Positions 51,571-61,693 are shown, counted from the stretch's first letter. The stretch is 64,000 bases of DNA from Peronospora farinosa (GCA_947646735.1 CANTFK010000961.1:62001-126000); one strand, 5' to 3'. Notes: generated from the sequence alone by a model not told the origin. Numbers and translations: made by a program.

Positions 51571-52971
51571 ATGTCCGGAGACCCAAAACCCAATCCAGCA
51601 GGACGCCCAAGATACATCAGCGGGAATGCATCAACCAGCATCATGGCGCGGCAGCTCATACCTTGGTCGCTGTACGACTTGTCCGGAGCTCACGCTCCGG
51701 ACTCACTGGACACGATGCGGGACTACTTCCGTCAATTTCGAAAACTGCGCGGGAAAGGTCTTGATGGAATCGAGCATGAAGCTCTACAACGTTCTTGGTG
51801 CGCCTTCATCCAACGTTGGAATCGGGTGCTCGAGGATGGTAGCAACTTCCAATTATGGCTCGCCAATCGAGAGGAGCTTCGCGCCGATCACTCCATCGGC
51901 GCGCTACGCGAAAGAGTGTGTGAGGATGCTCGGAATGAGGACCGCCTCTGCTTCGTTCATGTCAATGAAGGATGCCAGTCTTGTGACTCGACTCCACGTC
52001 CAACTCATGACGAATGGCGACGACACATCGCTGAGTGTCCACTCAGTGATCGCGAACGAAGCTGGATTGCAATGTATGAGCGAAGTCTGAGCGAATAGAG
52101 AAGCGCAGTTATTCGTGGTGCGCTTCGCTGGCAGCACCACTCGCGACAGCGGAGTCAATCTCCGCGGAATTATTAGAGCAGGGCAGCGACACGTTCGCCT
52201 GCTTGTCCTGCTGCGCGATTCTCGCCTCGCAATCGTGATAATATGTATTCACCACGACGTTCTCGTTCACAGCATCGTTCTCGTTCACAGCATCGTTCTC
52301 GTTCACGACATCGTTCTCGTTTGCGTCATAGTTCTCGTTCTTGACGACGTGGATCTCCTTACCGCTCTCGTTTGTCACGAGAGCGTTCGCGTGCTCGCCC
52401 GCATTGGAATAGCCCGACTTCGTGGCTTCATACGACAGAACCACATCTGGAACGTCACGAAGGATTGAGGAACGTGGTTCCCATGTATCCTGCTCGTGAG
52501 GGAATCCAAGCCAACGTACTCGGTACCTGCGCACGGATGGAACCGCACGCTTTTGATGAGCCGACTGCAGTGCTGGTTGTGGAGGGTCCTCGTGACCCAC
52601 AATGCGGTCTACAATCCAGCGCAACTGTCCCTCCGCATCAACAAGCGGAGGAGGGCCCTCGAGATGGTAATGCTGACGTCCTGGTTGCCCAGGACAATGT
52701 TGATCAGGCCGTGAACATAGCTGCCGATGCTCATCTGGAAGCTTAAGCTGCCCTTGAGCGTGCTGCACAGGTGGAGAAGACCGCGAATGAGATCCGGCAG
52801 TCAAACCGTGACCTGCTCGAACGGATAAGGGTTCTGGAGCGCCGGGTGCTTGGTCAGGTTCAGACGGGATCGAAGCCCCGCCCCATGTCATCGGCGCGTC
52901 GAGCACGACGGGAAGGCCGTTCGACTTACGAACCCCTGAAGCCGGCGTCGGAGCCAAACCGTGAAGCGTAG
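51571..52971 (+). pseudogene. Antisense ORF of family B (RS repeats, coiled coil)
   Basis: One plus-strand frame for 467 codons, opposite to pol, from the ATG at 51571, 78 bp inside the 3' LTR. Stops at 52096, about 52192, about 52342 and 52744 interrupt it. The N-terminal 175 codons are uninterrupted (GAHAPDSLDTMRDYFRQFRK, WCAFIQRWNRVLEDGSNFQL, then Cys/His-rich CFVHVNEGCQSCDS...HDEWRRHIAECP). Next come Arg/Ser repeats (SPRRSRSQHRSRSQHRSRSR), a conserved middle (EPHLERHEGLRNVVPMYPAR) and a coiled coil (EKTANEIRQSNRDLLERI, RVLERRVL). The older copy keeps the middle part open for 144 codons and has GAA at the 52744 stop position. No known family. Confidence 0.6.
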
Positions 52972-53276
52972 CCGAACGATATTCCTTCAGCCGCCCGTCG
53001 TGGAATGTCGGGTGGAGTCGCAATGATGAGGGAACGTCGAGTGTTTAAGCGTCGCCGATTGCCTTCAGAACCTTTAATGGACCGATGAAGCGTGGCGCGA
53101 GTTTACTCGCGCCTACATTAGTAACCGCTGAATCCCTTAGACCTTCAGTAGACAATAATACACGGTCACCTTTCTCCAACTTGCTCATGTTCTTTCTGCC
53201 ATGTTTGTCAGCGTTCTCTTTCTGTTGGTCTACCGCAGATTGTAGTGCGTCGCGTACAAACCGGGTGATGGCTTGA
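52109..53276 (-). pseudogene. Integrase C-terminal linker and chromodomain, young family B
   Basis: The frame ending at 52109 holds LRLHPTFHDGRLKEYRSATL, a long Pro/Ser/Gln linker, a chromodomain (LRWIVDRIVGHE...VRRYRVRWLGFPHEQDTWEPRSSIL) and an acidic tail of NEN(D/V)xV repeats coded by an 18-bp repeat (52259-52345). 53276-53024 carries the preceding GPLKVLKAIGDA segment in a different frame. The whole stretch up to 52971 is also open in antisense. Confidence 0.75.
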
Positions 53277-53510
53277 CGTTAGAGTATAAATTCCAACACA
53301 GCCATGTCATCAATTGGTCGCGCCGACTCAATGGGCGCGTAGTTGGCAGTAGGTGAACGCTTGACCGAAGACGGTCCAATCAATGTCTGCGCAGTCCATC
53401 AATCCAACGGGGACGCCACGTCTGGTGGCGTCAAAGTGGCCGTCTTCACCTTGGATCGGGTTACTGCATTCGCGCTCAAAATACCGTGAGCTGCACTCGA
53501 TCCTTGTTTA

Positions 53511-54600
53511 TCACCATTGTCCACCCAGAGTGGAGCCACTAGGTGTCGTGGGTCGCCCCACGGAAAAGTGAGTAGGAACTCGAGGGTGACGAGACGAATT
53601 CACAAAAAATGGCTTTAACCCTGTTGACGCGTGTACGGCGTTGTTGAGTGCGAACTTAGCGAGTGGTAAAAATGCACTCCAACTTTTAAATGAGGTATCG
53701 TTACTTCGAAGAACGTCTTCGAGGACCCGGTTCACGTGCTCGGTCTGCCCATCCGTTTCCGGATGAGCCGCAGTCGACATCAGCAGTATTTTCCCGAGGA
53801 GCTCGAAAAGTGAAGTCCAAAATGCGGATGTAAATCGCGGATCACGGTCCGAAAAAATGTTTTCTGGAAGGCCGTGATGACGGAACACCGCGTCGATGAA
53901 GTGCGCCGCGGTCTCTGCCGCGGTGATCTTAGCTTGAACAAGCACGAGATGTGTCATCTTGCTGAATCTGTCAACAAAAACCAGGATACCCGCTCGAGCT
54001 TGGCTATCGGGCGCAAGCCCGAAGATGAAGTCCATCGAAACTGATCTCCAGGCCTCTGCTGCAATTGGCAACAATCGCAAGGGAGCCTGTGAGGAGATGG
54101 CTTCACACGCTGGCATATTCGCACGTTCGGATCCAGTTTCGTACCCACTTATACATGTGGGGCCAGAAGAAGTCTCGAGACACAGCCGCGAAAGTCTTTT
54201 CGCGGCCTAAATGGCCGCCAGCAGGAGCATCGTGATACTCGTGAATGATTCTTGCACGCAAATCCATGTCATTGGCAATCACCGTGCGAGGAGAATCGAA
54301 TTGGTCGATGCTATACAGAAGCAAATCGCCATCTAAACTGTATCGATGAATGTGGTCGCGCTTGGTTCGGGATAATGCTCCCAGTGCAGCATCGCTGGGA
54401 GCACGCAGATACTTGATAATTTCTGCGTAATCTGAATCGCCCTTGTACGCTGCGACGATCTCATCAAATAAACACGGCTCGGGTGTAACCCGAGTTAAGT
54501 TCAGCGATACACACATTGCACATCGGTCATTATCGTCCTCATCATCAGTAGCCTGACGACTCAGAGCAGTCCGAGGATCGTAGTCGGGACGTCGTGACAA
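53511..54600 (-). pseudogene. Integrase, young family B
   Basis: 54600-54103: N-terminal region with zinc ligands (IIHEYHDAPAGGHLGREKT, then WIRTCEYASV, where CxxC has become CEYA through a frame slip). 54116-53511: core with D in SMDFIFGLAPD, D in SDRDPRFTSAFW and E in HPETDGQTEHVNRVLEDV. It continues with LAKFALNNAVHASTGLKPFF to a premature end in a Ser/Gly stretch. The catalytic triad is intact; one frameshift separates the two halves. Confidence 0.85.
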
Positions 54601-54604
54601 GGCG

Positions 54605-56275
54605 TCAGCGGAGAATATTAGTCTTGCCTGGCTTGTAATGCACGACGAAGTTGTACTTAGAGAAGAAAGAGAGCCATCGTGCCATCCGTTGGGACAGGTG
54701 TGGGCTCTTCATCGCTGTGCGCAGCGATGCATGATCGGTGTACAAAGCAAATGTATGTTCACCAAGGAGATGCACGCGAAACTTGATGAGTACATAGCTC
54801 ATCGCTAATAACTCCTTGTCGTGAACCGGATAGTTCTTCTCCGCTGGCTTCATCTGTCGCGACTGATACCTCACGACTTGTTCACGGTCCTCATCATCAA
54901 ATTGCATGAGGGCACAACTGATTGCGAAATCACTGGCGTCGCAAACCACGTGGAACGGATTGGAGTCGTCTGGTAGGACCAGGACTGGCGCTGACGCCAG
55001 GCTCTTCTTTACTGCTTCAAAGGCTGCTTGGTGCTCGGGACGTCACAGCCACGTGGCGTCTTTCTTCAAGAGTGACGACAAAGGCTGGATAGAACCAGCA
55101 TAATCCTTCGTATACTTATGCAAATAATTAGCCAAGCCGAGCCACTGGCGCAGACCCGTATGGTTCTTGGGTGTGGGCCAAGAACAGATGGACGACACCT
55201 TCTCTGGATCAGCTCAAACTCCCAATTTACTCACATAATAACCCAACACCGGAATCTCCGGTGCACAAAAAACACACTTCTTTAGATTCCCGTACAACTT
55301 GTTGTCCCGCATAACTTGAAACACTTGTTTCAGGTGTTGAAGGTGAGCTTGGACATCGTTGAGGTTGCCCTCGGCGCGACTGTGGACGAAAATGTCATCA
55401 AAATAACTTGCAGCAAAGTTCCGAAGTGGTCTCAACACTTGAGACACCATGCGATTGAAAGTGGCCGGAACGTTCTTCAACCCTTGCGGCATAACTATCC
55501 ACTCCCATAACATGCCACTCGGGGTGCTCACCGCGGTGAGTGGAATATCACTCAGTCGCTTCAGAATCTAGTAAAAGCCATCGGTCAAGTCGATGGCACT
55601 GAAGATGACACTTCCTGACATGGAATTCAGCACCATGTCTTTCCTGGGAATAGGAGTTTGCGCAAGAATAGTGGCATCATTTAGCTCATTCAAAATATGC
55701 AATATCCGCCAGCCTCCCGTAGCCTTCTTCACGCAGAAGGTTGGACTCGAATGTGGTGAGATACTCTCCCGCACATGACCCGCTTTGCGGCGGCTTTCGA
55801 AGAATGCGTCAATAGCTTCGACTTGATCTCGAGGCAACGGCCACTGCCGTGTCACACAATACTTCGACCCAGGCACAGAAACAATATCGTGCCGAACACC
55901 ACGGTCCGCAGGAAGTTCAGCCGGGATCTTGTCCGGGAACACGTCTGCATACTCACGAGCAATGTCGTAGACGGGGTTAACAGACTCTCGCAGAGCCTCC
56001 CATGACTGTGATGCAAACCTTTCTTCACGCGCTGAATTCGGCTCAGCGCTTTGAGGACGCGCCATATGCTCCTCGTTTGCCACAGTAACCACCTCGTTGG
56101 TGATTTGACACACTTGTTCCACAGTGCCTCCCTTAAGGTCACGTAGGAAATGCTTCCAGGAAAGCCCTGGAAGGCTTGTAATGGAGGACTCATCACGAGA
56201 AGGACTCTCGACTTCGATATATTGGCGCCTTTGTGGACTCCCTTCCACGTACACGATAGAGTGGACACATTCCAA
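54605..56275 (-). pseudogene. Reverse transcriptase-RNase H, young family B
   Basis: One frame from 56275 to 54605 with in-frame stops at 55568, about 55214 and about 55040. Pre-RT segment SITSLPGLSWKHFLRDLKGG; RT: VTRQWPLPRDQVEAIDAFFE, SPTFCVKKATGGWRILHILN, VIFSAIDLTDGFY, MPQGLKNVPATFNRMV, catalytic YFDDIFVHS, thumb KLYGNLKKCVFCAPEIPVLG. RNase H: VVCDASDFAISCALMQ, NYPVHDKELLAM and LYTDHASL, all catalytic acids present. A frameshift after YKPGKTNIL detaches the integrase. Confidence 0.88.
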
Positions 56276-56277
56276 CG

Positions 56278-57400
56278 CTAATTCTCGGTGCTGTTTTCCC
56301 CATCGTGCTTCGAGTCACTACTCCAAGCTGGCGAACCGCAGTCAGGTGATAAACCATCACCCCCCTCTAGGCACTGGATGTCTTCATCCACGATGCCGGA
56401 AACACTAGACGGGAGAACCCCAAACTCGACCGTCGACACTTGATGCGGGAGCTCCTGCTCGGCCGCCGTAAACCCGTGTGGGAGCCCCTGCTCAACCACA
56501 ATGTGCCCATGTGGGAACCTCGGTTCGACCACAGTGGGTGATGATGGGAACCTTGGTTCGACCATCATGCTCTCGCGTGGGGACTCCTGTCCGTCCACGT
56601 TGTACTCGTGTGGGAGCCCCTGCTCAACCACAATATGCCCATGTGGGAACCTCGGTTCGACCACAGTGAGTGATGATGGGAACCCCGGTTCGACCATCAT
56701 GCTCTCGCGTGGGGACTCCTGTCCGTCCACGTCACACTCGCTGGCGAGCTCTTGCTCGTCGTCACAATGCCCTTGTGGGAGCCCCTGCTCGACCACAATA
56801 GGTGCAGATGGGAGCCCCGGTTCGACCACTGCATTCACGTGCGGGAACCCCTGTTCAACCGCGTTAAAGACGCGCGGGAACCCCTGTTCGACCGCGTCGT
56901 CCTCGTCGTCCTCTTCGCTCTTTAGCGAGGAGTCACTGTCACTTGTGTCTCGAAGAACAGCACAAGCAGTGCAGAGAGGGCCATCACTCGCTCTGTGCAC
57001 CGCCAACGTCGTGGAATCACGATCCACGACTGTGACGTTCGGCCAGTCACTTGGAGATACCAAGAGATGGGTAAACACTTCACTGACATCGAACTTGCGT
57101 CGACGTCTCACTGATCTGGCTAACCAGTCGATCTGGGGCTTATAACGTGCCAACCATGGCATGCCCAGTATGCAATCGAATGCATAATTCATTGCGATCA
57201 CCAAATAATAGTTACTACTGCGAAAACTATCAAATATGTATGGCAACAACACTTCGCGCCGCGATACGCGGTGTGGTTTCCCGTCAGCTAACTTGACGAC
57301 GACTTGGCCAGGTCCCTCACGGACCTGAATGCTGGGATGCAGCATCGATAGACAAGATTCACGAAAGAAATTATATGTTGCTCCTTAGTCCAGGAGTACT
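56278..57400 (-). pseudogene. Protease and repeat-rich linker, young family B
   Basis: The protease begins before 57345. The active-site codons at 57390-57379 read Asp-stop-Gly-Ala: a TAA (57387-57385) replaces the Ser codon of DSGA. After it come [20 protein letters not shown] and [18 protein letters not shown]. The linker (about 57050-56300) contains [11 protein letters not shown], an acidic [17 protein letters not shown] tract, and then about a dozen 12-13-residue repeats of the pattern [12 protein letters not shown] (56420-56900). Its function is unknown. Confidence 0.8.
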
Positions 57401-57637
57401 CGCAGAGGTCGCCGGATGTAACTGACAATAATCAGACGTGAATCACCACTCGTAGTGGTGGCATTTAACCGTGCACGTAGCGCAGGAAGACTGAAAGGTT
57501 GGGCTGCCGCCGTGGGACCCGGACCTCTGTTCCAACCAGTAGGGCGCCCTGCACCTACTGGTCCCGATCGTTTTTTGGACGTGCGGCCGGTACAGCACCC
57601 TCATGATGGGCATCCACTACTTGCACCGATATTGGCA

Positions 57638-58579
57638 CTACTCAGCCGCGTGATGCCCTGGCTTGCGACAACGAAAGCAAACCATTTGACGCCCGGTGCG
57701 AGCATCAACCTTATGGGAAATGACACGTCGTCGGTCGTTCGACGACTCAATAACGTCGATCTTCATAGGTTCTGGACCAGAAGGCCGGGGAACGGTGACG
57801 ACCGAGGGTTTGGCATAGGCCTTTGTGGCCCTAAAGTCCTCACTGAGTGCTATGGCAAATGGCTCCTCCAATGTGGCAGGCTTGGCGCGCTCCAGCGATA
57901 AGCGGGTCTGCCCCTCACGCATACCATTCACAACGACATTCACCTGCGTGTACATGTCCATGGGGTGCGTGATGATACACGACGCCAAATGCCTAGCCAT
58001 CTGTACGTAGTCGCGCATCGCCATTTTACCCTGTCGCATCGATAGGATTATTGATCGCACCAGTTTCTCCTCTTGCGGTGGCTCGAAAGCAAGACGAAGA
58101 TCGTCCTGGATGGTGTCCAAGGTGGGGAATGCGTGCTCGTCCACAACGAGCTTACCAAGGGCCCACTCCTTGGCCTTCCCGGTGAGGCAGGAAAGAAGAA
58201 AGTTGACCTTCGCCTGGGGAGCCTCAAGAAGGCTCGAGGCGATGGCGATATCAACTTCTCGGAACAACCGGTCCTTACCTTCTCCAGAGTAGGAGGAGGT
58301 TTCCATCTTCATGGCCTCATTACGTGAAGGGCGCGAGGGAGTTAAGCCTCGCCGGTTGGATTCGGCGAGCTCGCGTGCCATAAACTCATGTATGGCGAGA
58401 CGTTGCGCGTCAGGGGTCGCTGATCTCATCAGCGACGCGACGAATGCCTCTCTCGATATCGCCGCGAGGCGATTAAGGGCATCCCACTCAACACCAGTAA
58501 GATGGGGGAAGGTCGCGTGCTCCAGAAATAAATCTGGAGCGTCAAAGTACGACGATTCGCTCATCCCAAACTCGGGCAT
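57638..58579 (-). pseudogene. Gag polyprotein, young family B
   Basis: 313 codons from the ATG at 58579, 27 bp after the LTR. N-terminus [20 protein letters not shown]. Capsid ([75 protein letters not shown]). The knuckle starts [13 protein letters not shown] and hits a stop before the final Cys. Otherwise undamaged. Nothing but the knuckle lesion separates it from a working Gag. Confidence 0.85.
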
Positions 58580-58587
58580 AGGAAGGA

Positions 58588-58605
58588 CTACATTGTGCTA
58601 CCAGG
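58588..58605 (-). promoter_or_regulatory. Probable primer binding site, family B
   Basis: Two bases after the 5' LTR the element strand reads TGGTAGCACAATGTAGTC, which would pair with a tRNA 3' end GACTACATTGTGCTACCA. It resembles the sites of the copy at 12183-12200 and of family C (16618). Confidence 0.5.
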
Positions 58606-58946
58606 TGTAACGGGGCTAAAACGTACCGTCACTAGCTTACACGCGCGCTTGAGGAAGACTCAAGCCCAAGTATTAGGTATTAAGTAAACGCAGCTCTGAT
58701 TTTTATTTTAGGTTTAATTCGTACTAATTACGAAGATTTTAGTCGTAATAAATACGACAGTGCTCCCGCCTTTCGGGAACCACACAATTTCAGGTTGATT
58801 TATCATTGGTCCATATGGGGACTTTTAGGCCCCAATAATAAACCAATAATAAATTGTCACGCTGTGCCCGCTATTCGGGCCCAGCACCTGTCTACATATG
58901 TATTTGTTTATTTGTGTTAACTATGTGTGAAATGTAGCCCATTACA
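58606..58946 (-). repeat. 5' LTR of young family B element
   Basis: 341 bp, the same length as the 3' LTR. It differs mainly in a short patch near 58684-58690 (ACGCAG against ATTAAA) and a few single sites. AACAT follows at 58947. Confidence 0.92.
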
Positions 58947-59351
58947 AACATCGTCCTGGGCAACCAGGACGCCAGCATTACCATCGCGAGAGCCCTCCTT
59001 CGCTTGTGGATGCGGAAGGACAGGTACGCTGAATTCTGGATCGTATCGTGGCTCACGAGGACCCTCCTTGAGCAGTGTTACAGTCGGCTCATGAGAAGCG
59101 CGCGGTTCCATTTGCGCGCAGGTACTGCGTGCGCTGGCTTGGATTCCCTCCTGAGAAGGATACATAGGAAACGCGTTCCTCTCTCCTTCGTGACGTTCCA
59201 GATGTTGTTCAGTCGTACGAGACCATGGAGTCGGGATATACCGATGCGAGCGCGAACGCCATTGCTCTCGTGATAAACGAGGACGGTGAGGCGACCCACG
59301 CCGACGAAAACTAGAAACATGACGTGAACGAGGACGTCGTGGTGAGCACAT
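58947..59351 (-). pseudogene. Antisense ORF, middle part, older family B
   Basis: Part of an uninterrupted minus-strand ORF (ATG at 59351) running into the young insertion. It encodes MCSPRRPRSRHVSSFRRRGS, EQHLERHEGERNAFPMYPSQ, EGIQASARSTCAQMEPRASH and GNAGVLVAQDDV, aligning residue by residue with the young copy's antisense frame (52230-52720). The sense pol frame here (linker/chromodomain) is broken, whereas this antisense frame is not. Confidence 0.55.
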
Positions 59352-59411
59352 ATCACCACAACTACGAGGCGAGAACCGAGCAACAGGACGGGCAGGCGGA
59401 CGTGTCGCTGC

Positions 59412-60702
59412 TGTGGTGGAGTGGGATTCGCAAAATTGCTAACTCTCCACTGGCGCCCGGACGACCGACTAACGGAGGGGGTACCCCGAATCCGTGTGCA
59501 AAGCCTTCCTCACCTTGTGTACCCTTCGGTAGGGCGGGTTGCTCTCTTCTCGGTAGACTTGAGTCGATGTTAAACTTGATTGTGTTAGGGATAGGTGGGG
59601 GGCGATCGAGTGGAATTCCTCACACGATCGCAGTTGTTCTTGGGGTGCTCTATTTGAGTCGCCCTGATCTCCCTTGAGATCGCCTTGTCCAAAAATGTAG
59701 ATACTTGATCCGCTTGCCTTCTGACCACTTGAGCCGTTTTGCAATCTTGTATCTAGACTTCTTAGTCCTCTGCGTCAAAATCGCAGCTTGAGTTGTTTTG
59801 TTGAGAATTCTTGCAATCCCTGGCCAAACAATCCAGGGATATGACTTGCGTAGTATGTAGACTTTCTTGAGACGTCGGGAGGCCAAAGAATCCAGCCCGG
59901 AAGAGAAGTCGACACGTGTACTTAGAAGCAAATTGAACTCTGTTAATGTTAACCAATCAAATACCAAAGCCTATGATCTTGACTATCTGTAGCTCAGGAT
60001 CTGTTGCCACGTATCGCCCTTTTGGAAAAAATCAGATCTTGTAATGTGGTCCACTCCAATATCGCCGCGATCTGGATCGCTATCTCGCTTGGATCTAATA
60101 CCATTTTAGTATCGGATCGCGGGATTAAATAATTAGTATCGGATCGCGGTACTAAATAATTAGTATCGGATCGCGGTACTAATAATTAATATCGGATCGC
60201 GGTACTGAATAATTAGTATCGGATCGCGGTACTAATAATTAGTATCGGATCGCGGTACTAAATAATTAGTATCAGATCGCGATGCCAATAATTAGTATCG
60301 GATCGTGGTCCGCCGGATCACGACTTGTCCTCTTCACCGTTTCTCGGGTCATAAGATTTGGTCCATCTATGTTACATGTCATGTCCACCATTCCAGTCCT
60401 CCATAGTGACGTGATCCACACCAGACCGTATTCCACATACTTGGCTGTATTAATCCTTCTTCTTAGCGATCACGTTCACGCGGATCGCCTTCGAAAAATA
60501 CTGGAGATCGCAATTGCGTAGTTTCTAGGCCTTAGTTAATTCAACATAGAACTGCGAGAACCATCATTCACTGTTGTCCATTCCATTTGCAACGTCTCGC
60601 AACTTCTTCTGCGAGATCGCGATTCATAAATGTTGGCCATTTCGGACTTAACCGAAAATATGCGATCACACTTTGCCAAATTCACTCCTTCGCTTCGCCA
60701 CA
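59412..60702. repeat. Family A-like solo LTR with CTGC duplication
   Basis: TGTGGTGGAGTGGG...CTTCGCCACA, 1291 bp, flanked by CTGC at 59408-59411 and 60703-60706. The left part (59412-59560) matches the reverse of family A LTRs (GGAGGGGGTACCCCGAATCC; CCTCACCTTGTGTACCC), so it is a diverged member in minus orientation. It contains the tandem array at 60107-60312. The rest has no ORF of note. Confidence 0.7.
60107..60312. repeat. Tandem array, about eight 24-27-bp units
   Basis: Units of the type TTAGTATCGGATCGCGGTAC followed by TAAATAA, with spacing of 24-28 bp and small variations (TACTAATAA, GATGCCAATAA). Units abut directly, with no distinct spacers, so it is a minisatellite inside the LTR. 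Confidence 0.85.
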
Positions 60703-61354
60703 CTGCCTTGCGCTGATTATTCAGAGGAGATCGACTCGTCTGTCGCGGGTGGTGCTTCCAGCGAGATGCACCACGAATAACTGCGGTCCTCCGTTCGCTC
60801 ATACTTCGCTTTCAAACTTCTTTCGCGTTCGCTGAGTATACACTCAGCGATGTGTCGTCGCCATTCGTCATAAGTTGGACGTGGCATTGAGTCACAAGAT
60901 TGGCATTTTATGACATGAACGAATCAGAGGCGGTACTTATTCCAAGCATTCTCACACATAGCGCGCCGATGGAGTGATCGGCGCGAAGCTCCTCTCGATG
61001 AGCCACAGTTGGAAGCTGCTACCATCCTCGAGCATCCGATTCCAACGTCAGATGAAGGCGCACCAAGATGTTGCAGGGCCTCATTCCCGATTCCATCAAG
61101 ACTTTCCACGCAGTTTTTGAAAAATCTGAAGTATTCCCGCACCGTTTCCAGTGAGTCCGGATCGTGAGCTCCAGTTAAGTCATACAGTGAGTTGTTGCGC
61201 CATGATGCTGGTAGTTGCACTCCCTCTGATGGTGCTTGGGAGTGCTGCAGTGTTGGGTGTCGTGTGTTCGTACATCGCTTGTTCGTTTGTAAAGTTTGGA
61301 GTTTCGACAGTTAAGCACTCACGGTTGGTGAGTGCCGTCTTGAGAAGGGGGTGA
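60703..61354 (-). pseudogene. Antisense ORF, N-terminal part, older family B
   Basis: The main open part is 61220-60924. It encodes NNSLYDLTGAHDPDSLETVR, EYFRFFKNC, LDGIGNEALQ, and then a frameshifted GIGCSRMVAASN. It corresponds to residues 30-130 of the ORF at 51571. Further pieces continue to 60760 (CVHSATMPRPTYDEWRR-like). Several indels. The LTR TGTAATGGGCC starts at 61355. Confidence 0.5.
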
Positions 61355-61693
61355 TGTAATGGGCCACATTGCATATATAGCATTCAAAAAATTACATTCG
61401 TAGGCAGATGCTGTGCTTGAATAGCGGGCTCAGCGTAACAAATTATAATTGGTTAATTATTGGAGTCTAAAGACCCAATATGGACCAATAATAAATTTAT
61501 TTACAAATGTGTGCTTCCCCGAAGGCGGGAACACTGTCGTATTTATTACGACTAAAAAAAAACTTCGTAATAGGTACGAATTAAAACAAAACAAAACAGA
61601 GCTAAAATTACTTAATGTCTAATACTTTGGCTTGAGTCTTCCTCAAGCGCACGTGTAAGCTAGTGAGTGACAGTACGTTCTAGCCCCGTTACA
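61355..61693 (+). repeat. 3' LTR of older family B element
   Basis: TGTAATGGGCCACATTGC...TAGCCCCGTTACA, 339 bp, in the orientation opposite to the young LTRs. Preceded by the polypurine tract GAGAAGGGGGTGA (61341-61353). More diverged than the young pair are from each other. Confidence 0.85.

Larger units (their letters stand above)
51153..58946 (-). mobile_element. Full-length family B Ty3/gypsy element, minus strand
   Basis: Two 341-bp LTRs (58606-58946 as 5', 51153-51493 as 3'), differing at about ten sites. Perfect target duplication AACAT (51148-51152, 58947-58951). Internal order on the minus strand: gag, protease, repeat-rich linker, RT, RNase H, integrase, chromodomain; then on the plus strand an antisense ORF next to the 3' LTR. 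All pol domains are present, but at least six stops or frameshifts make it non-autonomous. It is inserted in opposite orientation into another copy of its own family. Confidence 0.92.
50423..61693 (+). mobile_element. Older family B element, plus strand, split by two insertions
   Basis: Pieces 50423-51152 and 58947-59411 plus 60703-61693. Joining ...TTAATCAACAT (51152) to CGTCCTGGGCAACC (58952) restores the sequence seen in reverse at 52690-52712. The second gap (59412-60702) is a family A-like solo LTR with a CTGC duplication. Content: integrase C-terminal part, chromodomain linker, antisense ORF on the minus strand, and 3' LTR 61355-61693. The 5' two thirds are missing. Confidence 0.8.

Noticed and set aside
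56478..57145. Plus-strand ORFs over the protease-RT linker of family B
   Set aside because: Low-complexity complement of the VEQGLPHG repeat; no ATG or frame shared with another copy, unlike the antisense ORF near the 3' LTR.
51153..58946. Endogenous retrovirus with envelope
   Set aside because: No env-like ORF with signal peptide and membrane segment lies between integrase and the 3' LTR in any element here; the extra ORFs are antisense and lack membrane segments.
60107..60312. CRISPR-like array
   Set aside because: Units abut with no unique spacers, unit length varies from 24 to 28 bp, and the locus lies inside an LTR in a eukaryotic genome.
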